From contig NZ_LT546027.1 of NCBI RefSeq assembly GCF_900078305.2, positions 167,826 through 231,825 of the forward strand: 64,000 nucleotides of DNA, in the 5' to 3' direction. Positions within the stretch are counted from its first letter, which is position 1, and each line of letters begins with the position of its first letter. The notes under the pieces were generated by a model that saw nothing but the letters and a program-made list of their open reading frames with translations, was not told the origin of the DNA and made no database searches. This document shows positions 25,458-36,948 of the stretch, in pieces. The translations under genes and the position numbers were made by a program. This stretch comes from Corynebacterium bouchesdurhonense. GTDB taxonomy: Bacteria > Actinomycetota > Actinomycetes > Mycobacteriales > Mycobacteriaceae.

Positions 25458-28355
25458 GTGGAATATATTTCCCGCCACATCGGCCCCGATCGCCCGGAAG
25501 CCCAGCAGATGCTGCGCACGCTGGGGTACGAATCGCTCGAGGAGCTGATCAGCGCGGCGGTGCCGGCCGGCATCCTCGCCTCCGGGCCCCTGCAGCTGCC
25601 GGACGCGCTCACCGAGCACGAGGCGCAACTGCGCCTGCGGGAGATGGCGGACAAGAACGTGGTGCTCAAGGCGTTCTACGGCCAGGGGTTTTCCTCCACC
25701 ATCACGCCGCCGGTGATTCGCCGCGGCGTGGTGGAGGACGCAGGCTGGTACACGGCTTACACGCCGTACCAGCCGGAGATCTCGCAGGGCCGCCTGGAGG
25801 CGCTGCTGAACTTCCAGACGATGGTGCAGGACCTCACCGGACTGGACATCGCCAACGCGTCGCTGCTGGATGAGGCGTCGGCCACCGCGGAGGCCGTCGG
25901 GCTGATGTCCCGCACGGTGAAGAAGGGGCGCAGGGTGCTTCTCGACGCCCGCCTCCACCCGCAGGTGATCAACGTCGCCGCGGAGCGCGCCCGGGTGTTC
26001 GACCTCGAGGTGGAGGTCACCGATCTAACCGAGGGCGTGGTCGGCGAGGACCTCGTGGGCGCCGTGATCGCCTACCCCGGCACCGAGGGCGACATCGCCG
26101 ATCCGCGCGCCGTGATTGAGGCGATCCACTCCCGCGGCGGCCTGGTAGCGGTCAACGCGGACATCCTGGCGCTGACGCTGCTTAAGTCCCCGGGCGAGCT
26201 GGGGGCGGACATCGCCATCGGCACCACCCAGCGCCTGGGCGTGCCGCTGTTCTACGGCGGGCCGCACGCCGCCTACATGGCCGTGACCGACAAGCTGCGC
26301 CGCCAGCTGCCGGGCCGCCTGGTGGGCGTGTCCAAGGACGCGGAGGGCTACCCCGCCTACCGCCTCGCGCTGCAGACGCGCGAGCAGCACATTCGTCGCG
26401 AGAAGGCAACCTCCAACATCTGCACCGCGCAGGCGTTGCTTGCGGTCACGGCCTCCATGTACGCGGTGTACCACGGCCCGCAGGGGCTGAAGGAGATCGC
26501 GGAGGAGATCCACCGCAACGCGACCCGCTTCGCCGCCTCCGCCGAGGCGGCGGGGCTCGAGGTCAAGCACGCGCACTACTTCGACACGGTTGCGGTTGGG
26601 GTTGAGGGCGCGCAAGGGGTCGTCGACAAGCTAGCGCGCGAAGGCTACCTGGTGCGGGCGATCGACGAGCAGACCGTGGGTGTCGCTTTCGGCGAGGATT
26701 GCTCCGAGGAGGACCTGGCGGCGCTGCTGGGCGGGTTCGGGGTCGAGGTGGTGGCCAGTCAGGCCGACCGCGCGATTCCGGCGGAGCTCGAGCGCGCCAC
26801 GCCGTACCTCACGCACGAGATCTTCAACACGATGCACTCCGAGACGCAGATGATGCGCTACATTCGCAAGCTCGGGGACAAGGACCTGGCGCTGGACCGC
26901 ACCATGATCCCGCTCGGCTCCTGCACCATGAAGCTCAACCCCACGGCGGGTCTGGAGACGATCACGTGGCCGGGTTTTGCCAACGTGCACCCGTTCACCC
27001 CCGACGAGTACACCGAGGGCTGGCGCGAGCTGATCGCGGAGCTGGCCGGCTGGCTGGTGGAGATCACGGGCTACGACGCGGTGAGCGTGCAGCCGAACTC
27101 CGGCGCCACCGGCGAGCTGGCGGGGCTTCTGGCCATCCGCCAGTACCACCTGGCCAACGGCGACGCCGAGCGCGACATCTGCCTCATTCCGGCCTCGGCC
27201 CACGGCACGAACGCCGCCTCCGCGGCGCTGGCCAACCTGCGGGTGGTTGTGGTCGCAACCGCCGAGGACGGCTCCATCGACCTGGCTGACCTGGACGAAA
27301 AGATTGCAAAGCACCGAGAGCACATCGCCGCAATCATGATCACCTACCCCTCCACGCACGGCGTCTACGAGGACACGGTGCGCGAGGTGGCGGACAAGGT
27401 GCACGCGGCCGGCGGCCAGGTCTACATCGACGGCGCGAATATGAACGCGCTGACCGGCATCGCGCGCCCCGGTGACTTCGGCGGCGACGTGAGCCACCTG
27501 AACCTGCACAAGACCTTCACCATCCCGCACGGCGGCGGTGGCCCGGGGGTCGGCCCCATCGGCGTGGGCAAGCACCTCGAGCCCTACCTGCCGTCCAACC
27601 CGAATACCCCGGTGGTTTCGAACGGCCCTGCCGGCCCAGCCGGCCCAGACGCGCAGGACGGGGTGCCCGTCTCCTCTACCCTCTACGGCTCTGCCGGCGT
27701 GCTGCAAATCCCGTGGGCGTACATCGCCATGAGCGGCGCGAAGGGCCTGAAGTCCGCCACCGCGCACGCGGTCCCCGGCGCAAACTACGTGGCGCACGAG
27801 CTCAACGATTCGTTCCCGGTGCTCTACACGGGCGAGAACGGCCTGGTGGGCCACGAGTGCATCCTGGACCTGCGCCCGGCTACGGAGGCGTCCGGCGTGA
27901 CCGCAGCGGACGTGGCCAAGCGCCTGGTGGACTACGGGTTCCACGCCCCCACCCTCGCCTTCCCCGTGGCGGGCACGCTCATGGTCGAGCCCACGGAGTC
28001 CGAGGACCTGGCGGAGCTGGACCGCTTTATCGAGGCGATGCGCTCCATCCGCGCCGAGATCCAGGAGATCATCGACGGCCGCGTGGAGTACGAGAAGTCC
28101 GTGGTGCACAACGCGCCATACACCGCCCACTCGGTGGCGCGCAGTGAATGGCCGTACGAGTTCAGCCGCGAGCAGGCCGCCTACCCGGTGGAGGGGCTGG
28201 TGCATGCGAAGTACTTCCCGCCGGTGCGCCGCATCGACGAAGCGTACGGCGACCGCAACCTGGTGTGCGCCTGCCCGCCGCCCGAGGCGTTCGACATCGA
28301 GCCCGAGGTGGTCGAGGAAGTGGACGTGACGGTGACCGAAGAGAACAAGAAGTAG
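25458..28355 (+). CDS. gcvP: Glycine dehydrogenase (decarboxylating), P-protein
   Basis: The 965-residue PLP enzyme decarboxylates glycine and passes the aminomethyl group to GcvH lipoate. The PLP lysine lies in LNLHKTFTIPHGGGGPG. The N-terminal half begins with the family signature RHIGPD and has LDEASATAEAVGLMSR. A GPAGPAGPDAQDG insertion at about residues 724-736 is unusual. GTG 25458 with AAGGAG is the start. gcvT follows 21 nt later. C. glutamicum, as I recall, lacks gcvPTH, so this operon is a lineage difference. Confidence 0.95.
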   Translation: MEYISRHIGPDRPEAQQMLRTLGYESLEELISAAVPAGILASGPLQLPDALTEHEAQLRLREMADKNVVLKAFYGQGFSSTITPPVIRRGVVEDAGWYTAYTPYQPEISQGRLEALLNFQTMVQDLTGLDIANASLLDEASATAEAVGLMSRTVKKGRRVLLDARLHPQVINVAAERARVFDLEVEVTDLTEGVVGEDLVGAVIAYPGTEGDIADPRAVIEAIHSRGGLVAVNADILALTLLKSPGELGADIAIGTTQRLGVPLFYGGPHAAYMAVTDKLRRQLPGRLVGVSKDAEGYPAYRLALQTREQHIRREKATSNICTAQALLAVTASMYAVYHGPQGLKEIAEEIHRNATRFAASAEAAGLEVKHAHYFDTVAVGVEGAQGVVDKLAREGYLVRAIDEQTVGVAFGEDCSEEDLAALLGGFGVEVVASQADRAIPAELERATPYLTHEIFNTMHSETQMMRYIRKLGDKDLALDRTMIPLGSCTMKLNPTAGLETITWPGFANVHPFTPDEYTEGWRELIAELAGWLVEITGYDAVSVQPNSGATGELAGLLAIRQYHLANGDAERDICLIPASAHGTNAASAALANLRVVVVATAEDGSIDLADLDEKIAKHREHIAAIMITYPSTHGVYEDTVREVADKVHAAGGQVYIDGANMNALTGIARPGDFGGDVSHLNLHKTFTIPHGGGGPGVGPIGVGKHLEPYLPSNPNTPVVSNGPAGPAGPDAQDGVPVSSTLYGSAGVLQIPWAYIAMSGAKGLKSATAHAVPGANYVAHELNDSFPVLYTGENGLVGHECILDLRPATEASGVTAADVAKRLVDYGFHAPTLAFPVAGTLMVEPTESEDLAELDRFIEAMRSIRAEIQEIIDGRVEYEKSVVHNAPYTAHSVARSEWPYEFSREQAAYPVEGLVHAKYFPPVRRIDEAYGDRNLVCACPPPEAFDIEPEVVEEVDVTVTEENKK

Positions 28356-28376
28356 AACAAGGAGTAGGAGGACCCC

Positions 28377-29450
<1,074 letters not shown>

Positions 29451-29454
29451 AACC

Positions 29455-29847
29455 ATGGCGCTGCAGCAGGACTACTACTACTCCGAGGATCACGAGTGGA
29501 TTAACGCCACCCCGGACACCGCGGCCGGTACCACGGTGCGCGTGGGCATCACCAACGTCGCCGCGGACCGGCTGGGCGAGGTTGTCTTCGCCGAGCTGCC
29601 GCAGGTGGGCGACGCGGTGACCGCCGGCGAGACCTGCGGCGAGATCGAGTCCACGAAGAGCGTCTCGGACCTCTACTCCCCCGTCACCGGCACCGTGACC
29701 GCGGTGAACGAGGACATCGACGGCGCCTACGAGGCCATCAACAACGACCCGTTCGGCGAGGGCTGGCTCTTCGAGGTGGAGGTTGAGGAGGTCGGCCCGC
29801 TCATGAGCGCCGACGAGTACGCCGCCGCCAACGGCGTAGAGGGCTAG
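29455..29847 (+). CDS. gcvH: Glycine cleavage H protein
   Basis: The 130-residue lipoyl carrier protein has the lipoylated Lys68 in EIESTKSVSDLYSP. HEWI near residue 14 is the usual N-terminal mark. It starts 4 nt after the gcvT stop. lipB and lipA, which make its cofactor, follow on the same strand. Confidence 0.96.
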   Translation: MALQQDYYYSEDHEWINATPDTAAGTTVRVGITNVAADRLGEVVFAELPQVGDAVTAGETCGEIESTKSVSDLYSPVTGTVTAVNEDIDGAYEAINNDPFGEGWLFEVEVEEVGPLMSADEYAAANGVEG

Positions 29848-29871
29848 GGCCGGGGACTACGCTTGGGGGCC

Positions 29872-30657
29872 ATGACAGCCCCGCGCGACCCTTTCTTCCC
29901 CGCCGACCAGTCCATCCGGGCCTCAACCGCGCCGATCGACGTGCGCGAGTTGGGGCTCGTGGACTATCAACAGGCGTGGGATCTGCAGGCTGATCTGGCC
30001 GCCAAGCGCGCCAGGGACGAGATCGGCGACACGGTTTTGGTGCTGGAGCACCCCTCCACCTTCACCGCCGGCAAGCGCACGCAGCCGGAGGACATGCCGG
30101 ATCCGTCCTACCCGGTGCCGGTGGTGGGCGTGGACCGCGGCGGGCGCATCACCTGGCACGGGGAGGGCCAGCTGGTGATCTACCCCATCATCAAACTCGC
30201 CGAGCCCGTGGACGTGGTGGATTACGTGCGCCGCCTGGAGGAGGCGATCATCGAGGCGGTGCGACTCGCCGGGGTGCGCACCGCGGGCCGCATCGACGGC
30301 CGCTCGGGGGTGTGGGTGCCGTCCACCACCCCGGCCGCCGACCCGGCCGCCCCCACGCGCGACCGCAAGGTAGCGGCCCTGGGCATCCGCATCACCCGCG
30401 GCGTAACCATGCACGGGCTGAGCCTGAACTGCGACAACACCCTGGACCACTACGCCCATATCGTCGCGTGCGGCATCGACGACGCCGACGTGACCACCAT
30501 GTCCCTCGAGCTCGGCCGCCGCGCCCCCCCCGCCGAGATGGGGCCGTTGCTTGTCGACGCCCTCCGCAGAGCGCTCGCAGGAGAACTGGTGGTGGCCAAC
30601 CACTCCTTCGCGTCGGCCCCCGATCCGTCGAAAGGCCTGAAAAAGCGCCGCTCGTGA
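29872..30657 (+). CDS. lipB: Octanoyl-(acyl carrier protein) transferase
   Basis: The 261-residue LipB moves octanoate from ACP to lipoyl domains. Conserved blocks are [41 protein letters not shown] and the catalytic Cys in [12 protein letters not shown] 29872 is chosen because TACGCT lies 8 nt upstream (leaderless); a TTG at 29863 is in frame but less likely. The protein is slightly long because of a Pro/Ala/Thr insert near residue 155. A copy of the dispersed motif lies at 30549. Confidence 0.94.
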   Translation: MTAPRDPFFPADQSIRASTAPIDVRELGLVDYQQAWDLQADLAAKRARDEIGDTVLVLEHPSTFTAGKRTQPEDMPDPSYPVPVVGVDRGGRITWHGEGQLVIYPIIKLAEPVDVVDYVRRLEEAIIEAVRLAGVRTAGRIDGRSGVWVPSTTPAADPAAPTRDRKVAALGIRITRGVTMHGLSLNCDNTLDHYAHIVACGIDDADVTTMSLELGRRAPPAEMGPLLVDALRRALAGELVVANHSFASAPDPSKGLKKRRS

Positions 30658-30687
30658 GCGCCTTGACAGCGTTGTTACGGTATGGGG

Positions 30688-31731
30688 GTGACTGTAGCTC
30701 CCGAAGGCCGCAAGATGCTCCGCATCGAGAAGCGCAACGCTCAGACCCCGATCGAGACCAAGCCGCGGTGGATCCGCAACGCGGTGAAAACCGGTCCCGA
30801 GTACGAGGACATGAAGAAGAAGGTCAAGGGCGCCTCCCTGCACACGGTGTGCCAGGAGGCCGGCTGCCCCAACATCCACGAGTGCTGGGAATCCCGCGAG
30901 GCCACCTTCCTCATCGGCGGCGCGAACTGCTCCCGCCGCTGCGACTTCTGCCAGATCAACTCCGCGAAGCCCGAGCCGCTGGACCGCGGCGAACCCCTGC
31001 GCGTGGCCGAGTCCGTGCGCGAGATGAACCTCAACTACTCCACCATCACGGGCGTGACCCGCGACGACCTCGAGGACGAGGGCGCGTGGCTGTACGCCGA
31101 GGTGGTGCGCAAGATCCACGAGCTCAACCCCCACACCGGCGTCGAAAACCTGACCCCGGACTTCTCCGGCAAGTCGAATCTGCTCCAGGAGGTCTTCGAG
31201 GCCCGCCCCGAGGTGTTCGCCCACAACGTGGAGACCGTGCCGCGCATCTTCAAGCGCATCCGCCCGGCCTTCCGCTACGAGCGCTCCCTGGACGTGATCC
31301 GCCAGGCGCGAGACTTCGGCCTCATCACCAAATCCAACCTGATCCTCGGCATGGGCGAGACCCAAGAAGAGGTGATGGAGGCGCTGCGCGACCTGGTCGA
31401 CGCGGGGACCGACATCATCACCATCACCCAATACCTGCGACCGGGCCCGATGTACCACCCGATCGAGCGGTGGGTGAAGCCGGAGGAGTTTATTGAGTAC
31501 CGCGACGCGGCGTACGAGATGGGCTTCGGCGCGGTCATGTCCGGCCCGCTGGTGCGTTCTTCCTACCGTGCCGGCAAGCTCTACGTGGAGGCGATGGAGC
31601 ACCGCGGCCTCGAGCTGCCGGAAAACCTGAAGCACCTGGCGCAGACCTCGCAGGGCGACACGGCCCAGGAGGCCTCCACCCTGCTGGCCAAGTACGGCGA
31701 GAGCCAGGACACCCCGGTCACCACCCGCTAG
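30688..31731 (+). CDS. lipA: Lipoyl synthase (radical SAM)
   Basis: The 347-residue LipA inserts two sulfurs into octanoyl domains. The auxiliary cluster [12 protein letters not shown] and the radical [11 protein letters not shown] are both present, with the C-terminal RSSYRAG motif. GTG 30688 ([11 protein letters not shown]) matches the family, and TACGGT lies 6 nt upstream, so it is leaderless; ATG 30682 overlaps the promoter spacing. Its substrates SucB and GcvH are encoded just upstream. Confidence 0.95.
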   Translation: MTVAPEGRKMLRIEKRNAQTPIETKPRWIRNAVKTGPEYEDMKKKVKGASLHTVCQEAGCPNIHECWESREATFLIGGANCSRRCDFCQINSAKPEPLDRGEPLRVAESVREMNLNYSTITGVTRDDLEDEGAWLYAEVVRKIHELNPHTGVENLTPDFSGKSNLLQEVFEARPEVFAHNVETVPRIFKRIRPAFRYERSLDVIRQARDFGLITKSNLILGMGETQEEVMEALRDLVDAGTDIITITQYLRPGPMYHPIERWVKPEEFIEYRDAAYEMGFGAVMSGPLVRSSYRAGKLYVEAMEHRGLELPENLKHLAQTSQGDTAQEASTLLAKYGESQDTPVTTR

Positions 31732-31754
31732 CCCAGTGCCCTAAAGTAGGCCCC

Positions 31755-32555
31755 ATGGCCAAGCAGGACACGAAGGCGATGAAGGCGGCCGAGAAGGCCG
31801 CGAAGAAAGAGCAGCGCACCGCCAAGCGCGCGAAGCGCAAGCAGACGCGCGGGCAGGTGCGCGAGGCGTTCAACATCCAGCGCAAGCGGGACAAGAAGCT
31901 CATTCCGCTGATGCTTTTGTGCGTGCTGGGCGTGGGTCTGCTGTTCTTCCTCATCGGCAAACTCTGGGGCGGCGAGTGGTTCATGCTCGTACTCGGCCTC
32001 ATCCTCGGCGCCGTGCTGGCAATGTTCGTGTTTTCCCGCCGCCTCGAGCACTCGATGTATGACGAGGTGGGTGACCAGCCGGGCGCCGCCGCCTGGACGC
32101 TGGAGAACATGCGCAACACGATGGGCATCGTGTGGCTGACCAAGCCGAGCGTGCAGGCCAACACCCACATGGACACCGTCCACCGCGTGGTGGGCAACCC
32201 CGGCGTCGTCCTCGTCGGCGAGGGCGACCCGCGCCGCCTGAAGCAGCTCATGGCAAAGGAGCACAAGCGTGTGGACCGCCTGCTGGCCGGCGTGCCGATC
32301 TACGAGGTCTACGCCGGCGACGGCGAAGACCAGGTCAAGGTGCGCGACCTGCAGAAGCACCTGCTCAAGCTGCCCAAGAACTACCAGAAGGACGAGGTCT
32401 ACAACCTCTCTGCCAAGCTGGACGCCATGGACGCGCGCGGCCGCCAGGGCCAGATGGCCGGCTTGCCGGGCGGCCCGCTGCCGAAGCAGGCCCAGAACAT
32501 GGCCGGTATGAACCGGAAGATGCGCCGCATGCAGCAGCGTCAGGGCGGGAAGTAA
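31755..32555 (+). CDS. DUF4191 membrane protein
   Basis: The 266-residue protein has a very basic N-terminus (Lys/Ala/Glu helix, residues 1-50), two adjacent membrane helices (about residues 51-95) and a soluble C-terminal domain with a conserved MDTVHRVVGNPGVVLVGEG stretch. It is the usual neighbour of lipA in Actinobacteria (M. tuberculosis Rv2219). Function unknown. TAAAGT 7 nt before ATG suggests a leaderless message. Confidence 0.87.
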   Translation: MAKQDTKAMKAAEKAAKKEQRTAKRAKRKQTRGQVREAFNIQRKRDKKLIPLMLLCVLGVGLLFFLIGKLWGGEWFMLVLGLILGAVLAMFVFSRRLEHSMYDEVGDQPGAAAWTLENMRNTMGIVWLTKPSVQANTHMDTVHRVVGNPGVVLVGEGDPRRLKQLMAKEHKRVDRLLAGVPIYEVYAGDGEDQVKVRDLQKHLLKLPKNYQKDEVYNLSAKLDAMDARGRQGQMAGLPGGPLPKQAQNMAGMNRKMRRMQQRQGGK

Positions 32556-32560
32556 CACCG

Positions 32561-33868
32561 GTGCAGGGGGGCGCCGGCAACCACCACGCGCAGCCGCTGG
32601 ATTTTGCCGCGGAGGCGAATACGGCGATGCGCTTCGGCATGCTCCTGCTCGCCTCCGGCGCCGCGGGCTACCGCGTGATCCGCGCGGTGAAACGGTGCGC
32701 GCGTAGCCTGGGCTTTGACAACGCAGACGTGCTGGTGGGCTTCAACACCATAAGCTGCACCTTCCACCACGGCGAGGAGTTCCGCACGGTGGTGGCGGAT
32801 GTTCCGCTGCCGGGGGTGAACGCGTCGCGCATCGAGGCGCTGGAGACCACCGCGCACAGCATGCTCCAGAGCTACCACACGGCGGAGGAGATCAACGCGG
32901 CGCTGGACGAGATCGAGCGCATCCCCACCCCGCGCTGGCCGCTGTGGATCGCGTCGCTTGCCGCGGGGTTGGCCTGCGCGGGCTTCGCTGTGCTGAACCA
33001 GTTCGGCTACCTCGCCGCGCTGATCGTGTTCTGCTCCGCCGCCGTGGGCCAGTTCCTGCGCGGCCACCTGCACCAACGGCACCTCAACGTGCTCGGCATC
33101 ACGGCTTTCGCAGCGGCCGCGGCATCGTCGCTGTACCTCCTCATCGCGTTCCTGGTACCGGACCGTGACGTCTCGGCCGGCTTCATCGCCGCGGTCCTCT
33201 TCCTCATCCCTGGTTTCCCCCTCTTCACGTCCTTTCTGGATCTGGCTCGCTTCGACTTCACCGCCGGCATCCCCCGCCTGTTCTTCGCCGCCGAAATCAT
33301 CACGGTGACCATGCTGACGGTCTCCGTGGTGGCGATGCTCTCTGGCACCCCTGCCCCGGTCGCACCCGTGCGCGAGCCGACGCTGGAGTACTACCTCTCC
33401 GGCGCGGCCGCCAGCTTCGTCGCCGTGGGCTGCTTCGCCATTCTGTTCAACTCGTCGCGCCGGATGGCGCTCATCGCGGCGTTCCTGGGCTCCCTGGCCA
33501 ACATCGGGCGCCTCGCCCTGCTCTCACTCGGTGTCCGCGGCTTCCTCGCCGCCTTCCTCGCCGCCCTGTTCATCGGGCTCGCCGGAAGCCAGGCGGGCAA
33601 GTACGCCACTATTCCCCGCGTCACGGTCACCATCCCCGCCTGCGTGGTGATGATCCCCGGCACCACCATTTACGCCGCCGTGCACAGCTTCGCGGACGGC
33701 GACACCCCCGCCGCGCTCTACGCGTTCACCGACGTCACCCTCGCCGTGCTGTTTATCGCGGCCGGCCTGACCGTGGCCCGCATGCTCACGGACCGCACCT
33801 GGGCGTTCTCGCGCTACATCGACTTTGGCAAGCACCTCGACGGGGAGATTCTGCCGATCAACTCGTGA
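32561..33868 (+). CDS. ThrE-type threonine/serine exporter family protein
   Basis: The 435 residues combine an N-terminal DUF1212-like domain (FGMLLLASGAAGYRVIRAVK, then a beta-rich part to ~residue 115) with about ten membrane helices. The middle holds a LFLIPGFPLFTSFLDL loop and the second half PACVVMIPGTTIYAAV. This is the ThrE architecture (amino acid efflux). It is a paralogue-type match, not clearly ThrE itself, so the substrate is open. GTG 32561 lies 5 nt after the previous stop; ATG 32627 is an alternative start. Convergent with the RDD gene; the dispersed motif fills the gap. Confidence 0.82.
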   Translation: MQGGAGNHHAQPLDFAAEANTAMRFGMLLLASGAAGYRVIRAVKRCARSLGFDNADVLVGFNTISCTFHHGEEFRTVVADVPLPGVNASRIEALETTAHSMLQSYHTAEEINAALDEIERIPTPRWPLWIASLAAGLACAGFAVLNQFGYLAALIVFCSAAVGQFLRGHLHQRHLNVLGITAFAAAAASSLYLLIAFLVPDRDVSAGFIAAVLFLIPGFPLFTSFLDLARFDFTAGIPRLFFAAEIITVTMLTVSVVAMLSGTPAPVAPVREPTLEYYLSGAAASFVAVGCFAILFNSSRRMALIAAFLGSLANIGRLALLSLGVRGFLAAFLAALFIGLAGSQAGKYATIPRVTVTIPACVVMIPGTTIYAAVHSFADGDTPAALYAFTDVTLAVLFIAAGLTVARMLTDRTWAFSRYIDFGKHLDGEILPINS

Positions 33869-33893
33869 GCAGTTGCTTGTCGACGCCCCCTTG

Positions 33894-34394
33894 TCACGCC
33901 AAAATCACCGTCGTATTCGTCGCCCTGTCGTGCATGCCGCGACCGTCCGCGTCCACCATCGCCGCGGGGAAGATGAACGCCGTGAGCAGGGTGCGCAGCG
34001 CCGCGCGCCAGAAGCCTACGGGTACCTCCGCGTCCACCCGCGCCACGCCCATGCCCAGCACGGCCATCCCGGGCGTGCGGGCGAACAGCCAGCCCGTGAG
34101 GATGCCCATGGCCACCCACAGCAGAAGCGTCAGCGTCGCCGCGTCGCCCCACGCGTCGGTGGTACTGGTGATTAGCGTGGCGGCGGCGAGGCACAACAGC
34201 CAGTCAATGACCACCCCGCCCATGCGCCTGGCCACCGAGGCCTGGGCGCCCGGTCCCGACTTGGGCAGGCCAAGGTACTCCCCGGGGTAGGACGGCACCG
34301 GGTCATCACCGCCGAACTGGTTGGGGATCTCGGGCCCGTTGCGCCAGCTCGACCCGCCGTTACCCGCCTGCCGGTTCCCCTGCTCTTTTGCCAT
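33894..34394 (-). CDS. RDD family membrane protein
   Basis: A 166-residue protein with a Gly/Pro/Asn-rich N-terminus and RDD-type membrane helices. The RDD Arg and Asp are seen in [14 protein letters not shown] and the later Asp in [10 protein letters not shown], just after MVDADGRGM. It is encoded divergently from glnA. The role is unknown; ion transport has been proposed for some members of the family. Confidence 0.85.
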   Translation of the reverse strand: MAKEQGNRQAGNGGSSWRNGPEIPNQFGGDDPVPSYPGEYLGLPKSGPGAQASVARRMGGVVIDWLLCLAAATLITSTTDAWGDAATLTLLLWVAMGILTGWLFARTPGMAVLGMGVARVDAEVPVGFWRAALRTLLTAFIFPAAMVDADGRGMHDRATNTTVILA

Positions 34395-34491
34395 GGTTCT
34401 CCAGACTAGTGCCCAGGCGCACCTGCCTATGCACGGGGAGCGTTCCTCTAAGATGAGGGCAATTGCTTACTCGCATCGAAGGAGAACCACC

Positions 34492-35928
34492 GTGCCATTC
34501 GGCAACATCGAAGAAGTACAGAATTTCATCGCGGACGAGGATGTGCAGTTTGTCGATGTTCGCTTCACCGACGTGCCGGGCCGCGAGCACCACTTCTCCA
34601 TCCCCGCGTCCATGTTCGATGCGGAGGTGATGGAGGAGGGCCTCGCGTTTGACGGCTCCTCCATCAAGGGCTTCACCACCATCGAGGAGTCCGACATGAC
34701 GCTTATGCCGGACCTGGCCACCGCCAAGCTCGACCTGTTCCGCTCCTCCAAGACGCTGAACGTAAAGTTCTTTGTCAACGACCCGTTCACCCACGAGCCG
34801 TTCTCCCGCGACCCGCGCAATGTGGCGAAGAAGGCCGAGGAGTACCTGGCATCCACCGGCATCGCGGACACCTGCAGCTTCGGCGCAGAGGCCGAGTTCT
34901 ACCTCTTCGACTCCATCCGCTACGAAGTGGAGGGAAACCACGCCTTCTACGAGATCGACGCCGAGGAGGGCTGGTGGAACCGCGGTAACGAGGTGGAGGC
35001 GGACGGCTCGGCCAACCTGGGCTACAAGAACCGCTGGAAGGGTGGCTACTTCCCCGTCCCGCCGTACGACAAGACGGTCGAGGTCCGCGACGCGATGGTG
35101 CACAACCTGGCCAAGTCGGGCTTCAACATCGAGCGCTTCCACCGCGAGGTGGGCAACGGCGGCCAGCAGGAAATCAACTACCGCTTCAACACGCTCCTGC
35201 ACGCGGCGGATGATCTGCAGGACTTCAAGTACATCGTGAAGAACACGGCCACCCAGTTCGGCAAGACGGCCACCTTCATGCCCAAGCCGCTCGCCGGCGA
35301 TAACGGTTCTGGCATGCACGCCCACCAGTCCCTGTGGAAGGACGGCGAGCCGCTGTTCTACGACGAGTCCGGCTACGGCGGGCTCTCCGACATCGCCCGC
35401 TGGTACATCGGCGGCATCCTCGAGCACGCCGGCGCGGTCCTGGCATTTACCAACCCGACGCTGAACTCCTACCACCGCCTGGTTCCGGGCTTCGAGGCCC
35501 CCATCAACCTGGTGTACTCGCAGCGCAACCGCTCCGCGGCCATCCGCATCCCAATCACTGGCACCAACCCCAAGGCGAAGCGCATCGAGTTCCGCGCCCC
35601 GGACCCGTCGGGCAACCCGTACTTCGGCTTCGCCGCGATGATGATGGCCGGCCTGGACGGCATCAAGAACCGCATCGAGCCGCACGCTCCGGTGGACAAG
35701 GACCTCTACGAGCTCCCGCCCGAGGAGGCCAAGGAGATCCCGCAGGCCCCGACCTCGCTGGAGGCCTCACTCGCCGCGCTCGAGGCGGATCACGACTTCC
35801 TCACCGAGGGCGACGTGTTCACCGACGACCTGATCGAGACCTACGTGCGCCTGAAGGTGACCGAGGAAATCGCGCCGGCCCGCCTGCGCCCCACCCCGCA
35901 GGAGTTCGAGCTCTACTTCGACTGCTAG
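34492..35928 (+). CDS. glnA: Glutamine synthetase I (adenylylation-regulated)
   Basis: The 478-residue GSI-beta enzyme makes glutamine from glutamate and ammonia. Motifs are [32 protein letters not shown], the ATP region [13 protein letters not shown], and RSAAIRIP. The adenylylation Tyr406 lies in [10 protein letters not shown], the target of GlnE encoded in this window. GTG 34492 with GGAGA upstream is the start. A possible -10 TAAGAT lies near 34450. I saw no clear AmtR box in the 97-bp spacer. A U-less hairpin follows at 35932-35951. Confidence 0.96.
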   Translation: MPFGNIEEVQNFIADEDVQFVDVRFTDVPGREHHFSIPASMFDAEVMEEGLAFDGSSIKGFTTIEESDMTLMPDLATAKLDLFRSSKTLNVKFFVNDPFTHEPFSRDPRNVAKKAEEYLASTGIADTCSFGAEAEFYLFDSIRYEVEGNHAFYEIDAEEGWWNRGNEVEADGSANLGYKNRWKGGYFPVPPYDKTVEVRDAMVHNLAKSGFNIERFHREVGNGGQQEINYRFNTLLHAADDLQDFKYIVKNTATQFGKTATFMPKPLAGDNGSGMHAHQSLWKDGEPLFYDESGYGGLSDIARWYIGGILEHAGAVLAFTNPTLNSYHRLVPGFEAPINLVYSQRNRSAAIRIPITGTNPKAKRIEFRAPDPSGNPYFGFAAMMMAGLDGIKNRIEPHAPVDKDLYELPPEEAKEIPQAPTSLEASLAALEADHDFLTEGDVFTDDLIETYVRLKVTEEIAPARLRPTPQEFELYFDC

Positions 35929-35976
35929 CCACCCCGGCTCGCGTCCCGGGGGCAAAAGAAATTACCATAGCCTCCC

Positions 35977-36918
35977 GTGACTGATAAGTTTCGCGAACTC
36001 CCCCCGCCCGGGCCCGCGTGGGGCGGCAGCCTCATGGGCACGTCGATTGTCGCCCGCCTCCTCGTTGAGGAGGAGATGATGCTCGCGTCCGGCATCTTCG
36101 CCGCGATCGCCTGCGCCATCTTTGTCGCCCTCACCGTGGGCTTCTTTCGCTACCGGCACCCGAGCTTCGGCCGGGCCACCATGGCGGAGTGGTCCATGTT
36201 CTTCATCGGCATCCTAGCGCTCGGCGCGGCCCTGTCCGGTCTGACCGGCAGCACGGTCCCGCGCCTGGTGGGTTTCTGGGTCGGCGGCCCAGTCACCGTG
36301 ATCACGTGGGCGATCCAGCTCACGCGCTTTGAAGGCGAGCCCAAATTCACGTGGGGACTGCCGCTGGTCGGACCGATGATCTCCGCCTCGGTGTCAGGCT
36401 GGCTCGCCCGCGACTACGGGCACGTCTACCACGTCATGGGCACCGTTTTGTTCTTCATGTCGCTGCTCACCTCGGTGCCGATCTTCGTCCGTGTGTACTG
36501 GGCTGCCTGGCACGGGAAGGTGGACCTGGAGGGGCCGAAATCAGCGACCGCGTGGGTGCCGCTGGGCGTGGTCGGCCAGTCCACCACGGCGCTGCAGATC
36601 CTCTACCCCGGCGCCGTCTCGATTTTGTACGGGCGCGTCGCCCTTATCCTGGCCATCCCGCTGGCCCTGTGGGCGATGTACACCTTCTACCCCAACGTGG
36701 CCCGCTGGGTGGACTACTCCCCCGCCTGGTGGTCGTGCACCTTCCCGCCCGGCACTGTGAGCATGGGCGGGCACCAGGTAGCCCTGGTCAGTGAGTCGCA
36801 TTGGCTGGACGTGGTGGCGCTGAGCATCCCCGTCCTGCTGGTGATCCACTGGGGGCTGTGCTCCGGGCGGTTCGTGAGCTGGGTGGTTGAGGGGAGAAAG
36901 GGAGCGTCGGCAAGCTAG
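35977..36918 (+). CDS. TDT family (tellurite/dicarboxylate) transporter
   Basis: The 313-residue protein has about nine or ten membrane helices. The start GPAWGGSLMGTSIVARLL is the mark of the TDT/SLAC1-type family, which includes tellurite-resistance and malate carriers. The middle WGLPLVGPMISASVSGWLA block agrees. The substrate cannot be told from sequence. TACCAT lies 8 nt before GTG, so it is leaderless. The dispersed motif overlaps the stop region at 36904. Confidence 0.8.
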   Translation: MTDKFRELPPPGPAWGGSLMGTSIVARLLVEEEMMLASGIFAAIACAIFVALTVGFFRYRHPSFGRATMAEWSMFFIGILALGAALSGLTGSTVPRLVGFWVGGPVTVITWAIQLTRFEGEPKFTWGLPLVGPMISASVSGWLARDYGHVYHVMGTVLFFMSLLTSVPIFVRVYWAAWHGKVDLEGPKSATAWVPLGVVGQSTTALQILYPGAVSILYGRVALILAIPLALWAMYTFYPNVARWVDYSPAWWSCTFPPGTVSMGGHQVALVSESHWLDVVALSIPVLLVIHWGLCSGRFVSWVVEGRKGASAS

Positions 36919-36948
36919 CCCCGAACCCCTCAAATAGGCTGGAAAACC

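Noticed and set aside
34395..34491. AmtR box before glnA
   Set aside because: A CTAT occurs, but the partner half at the right spacing is missing.
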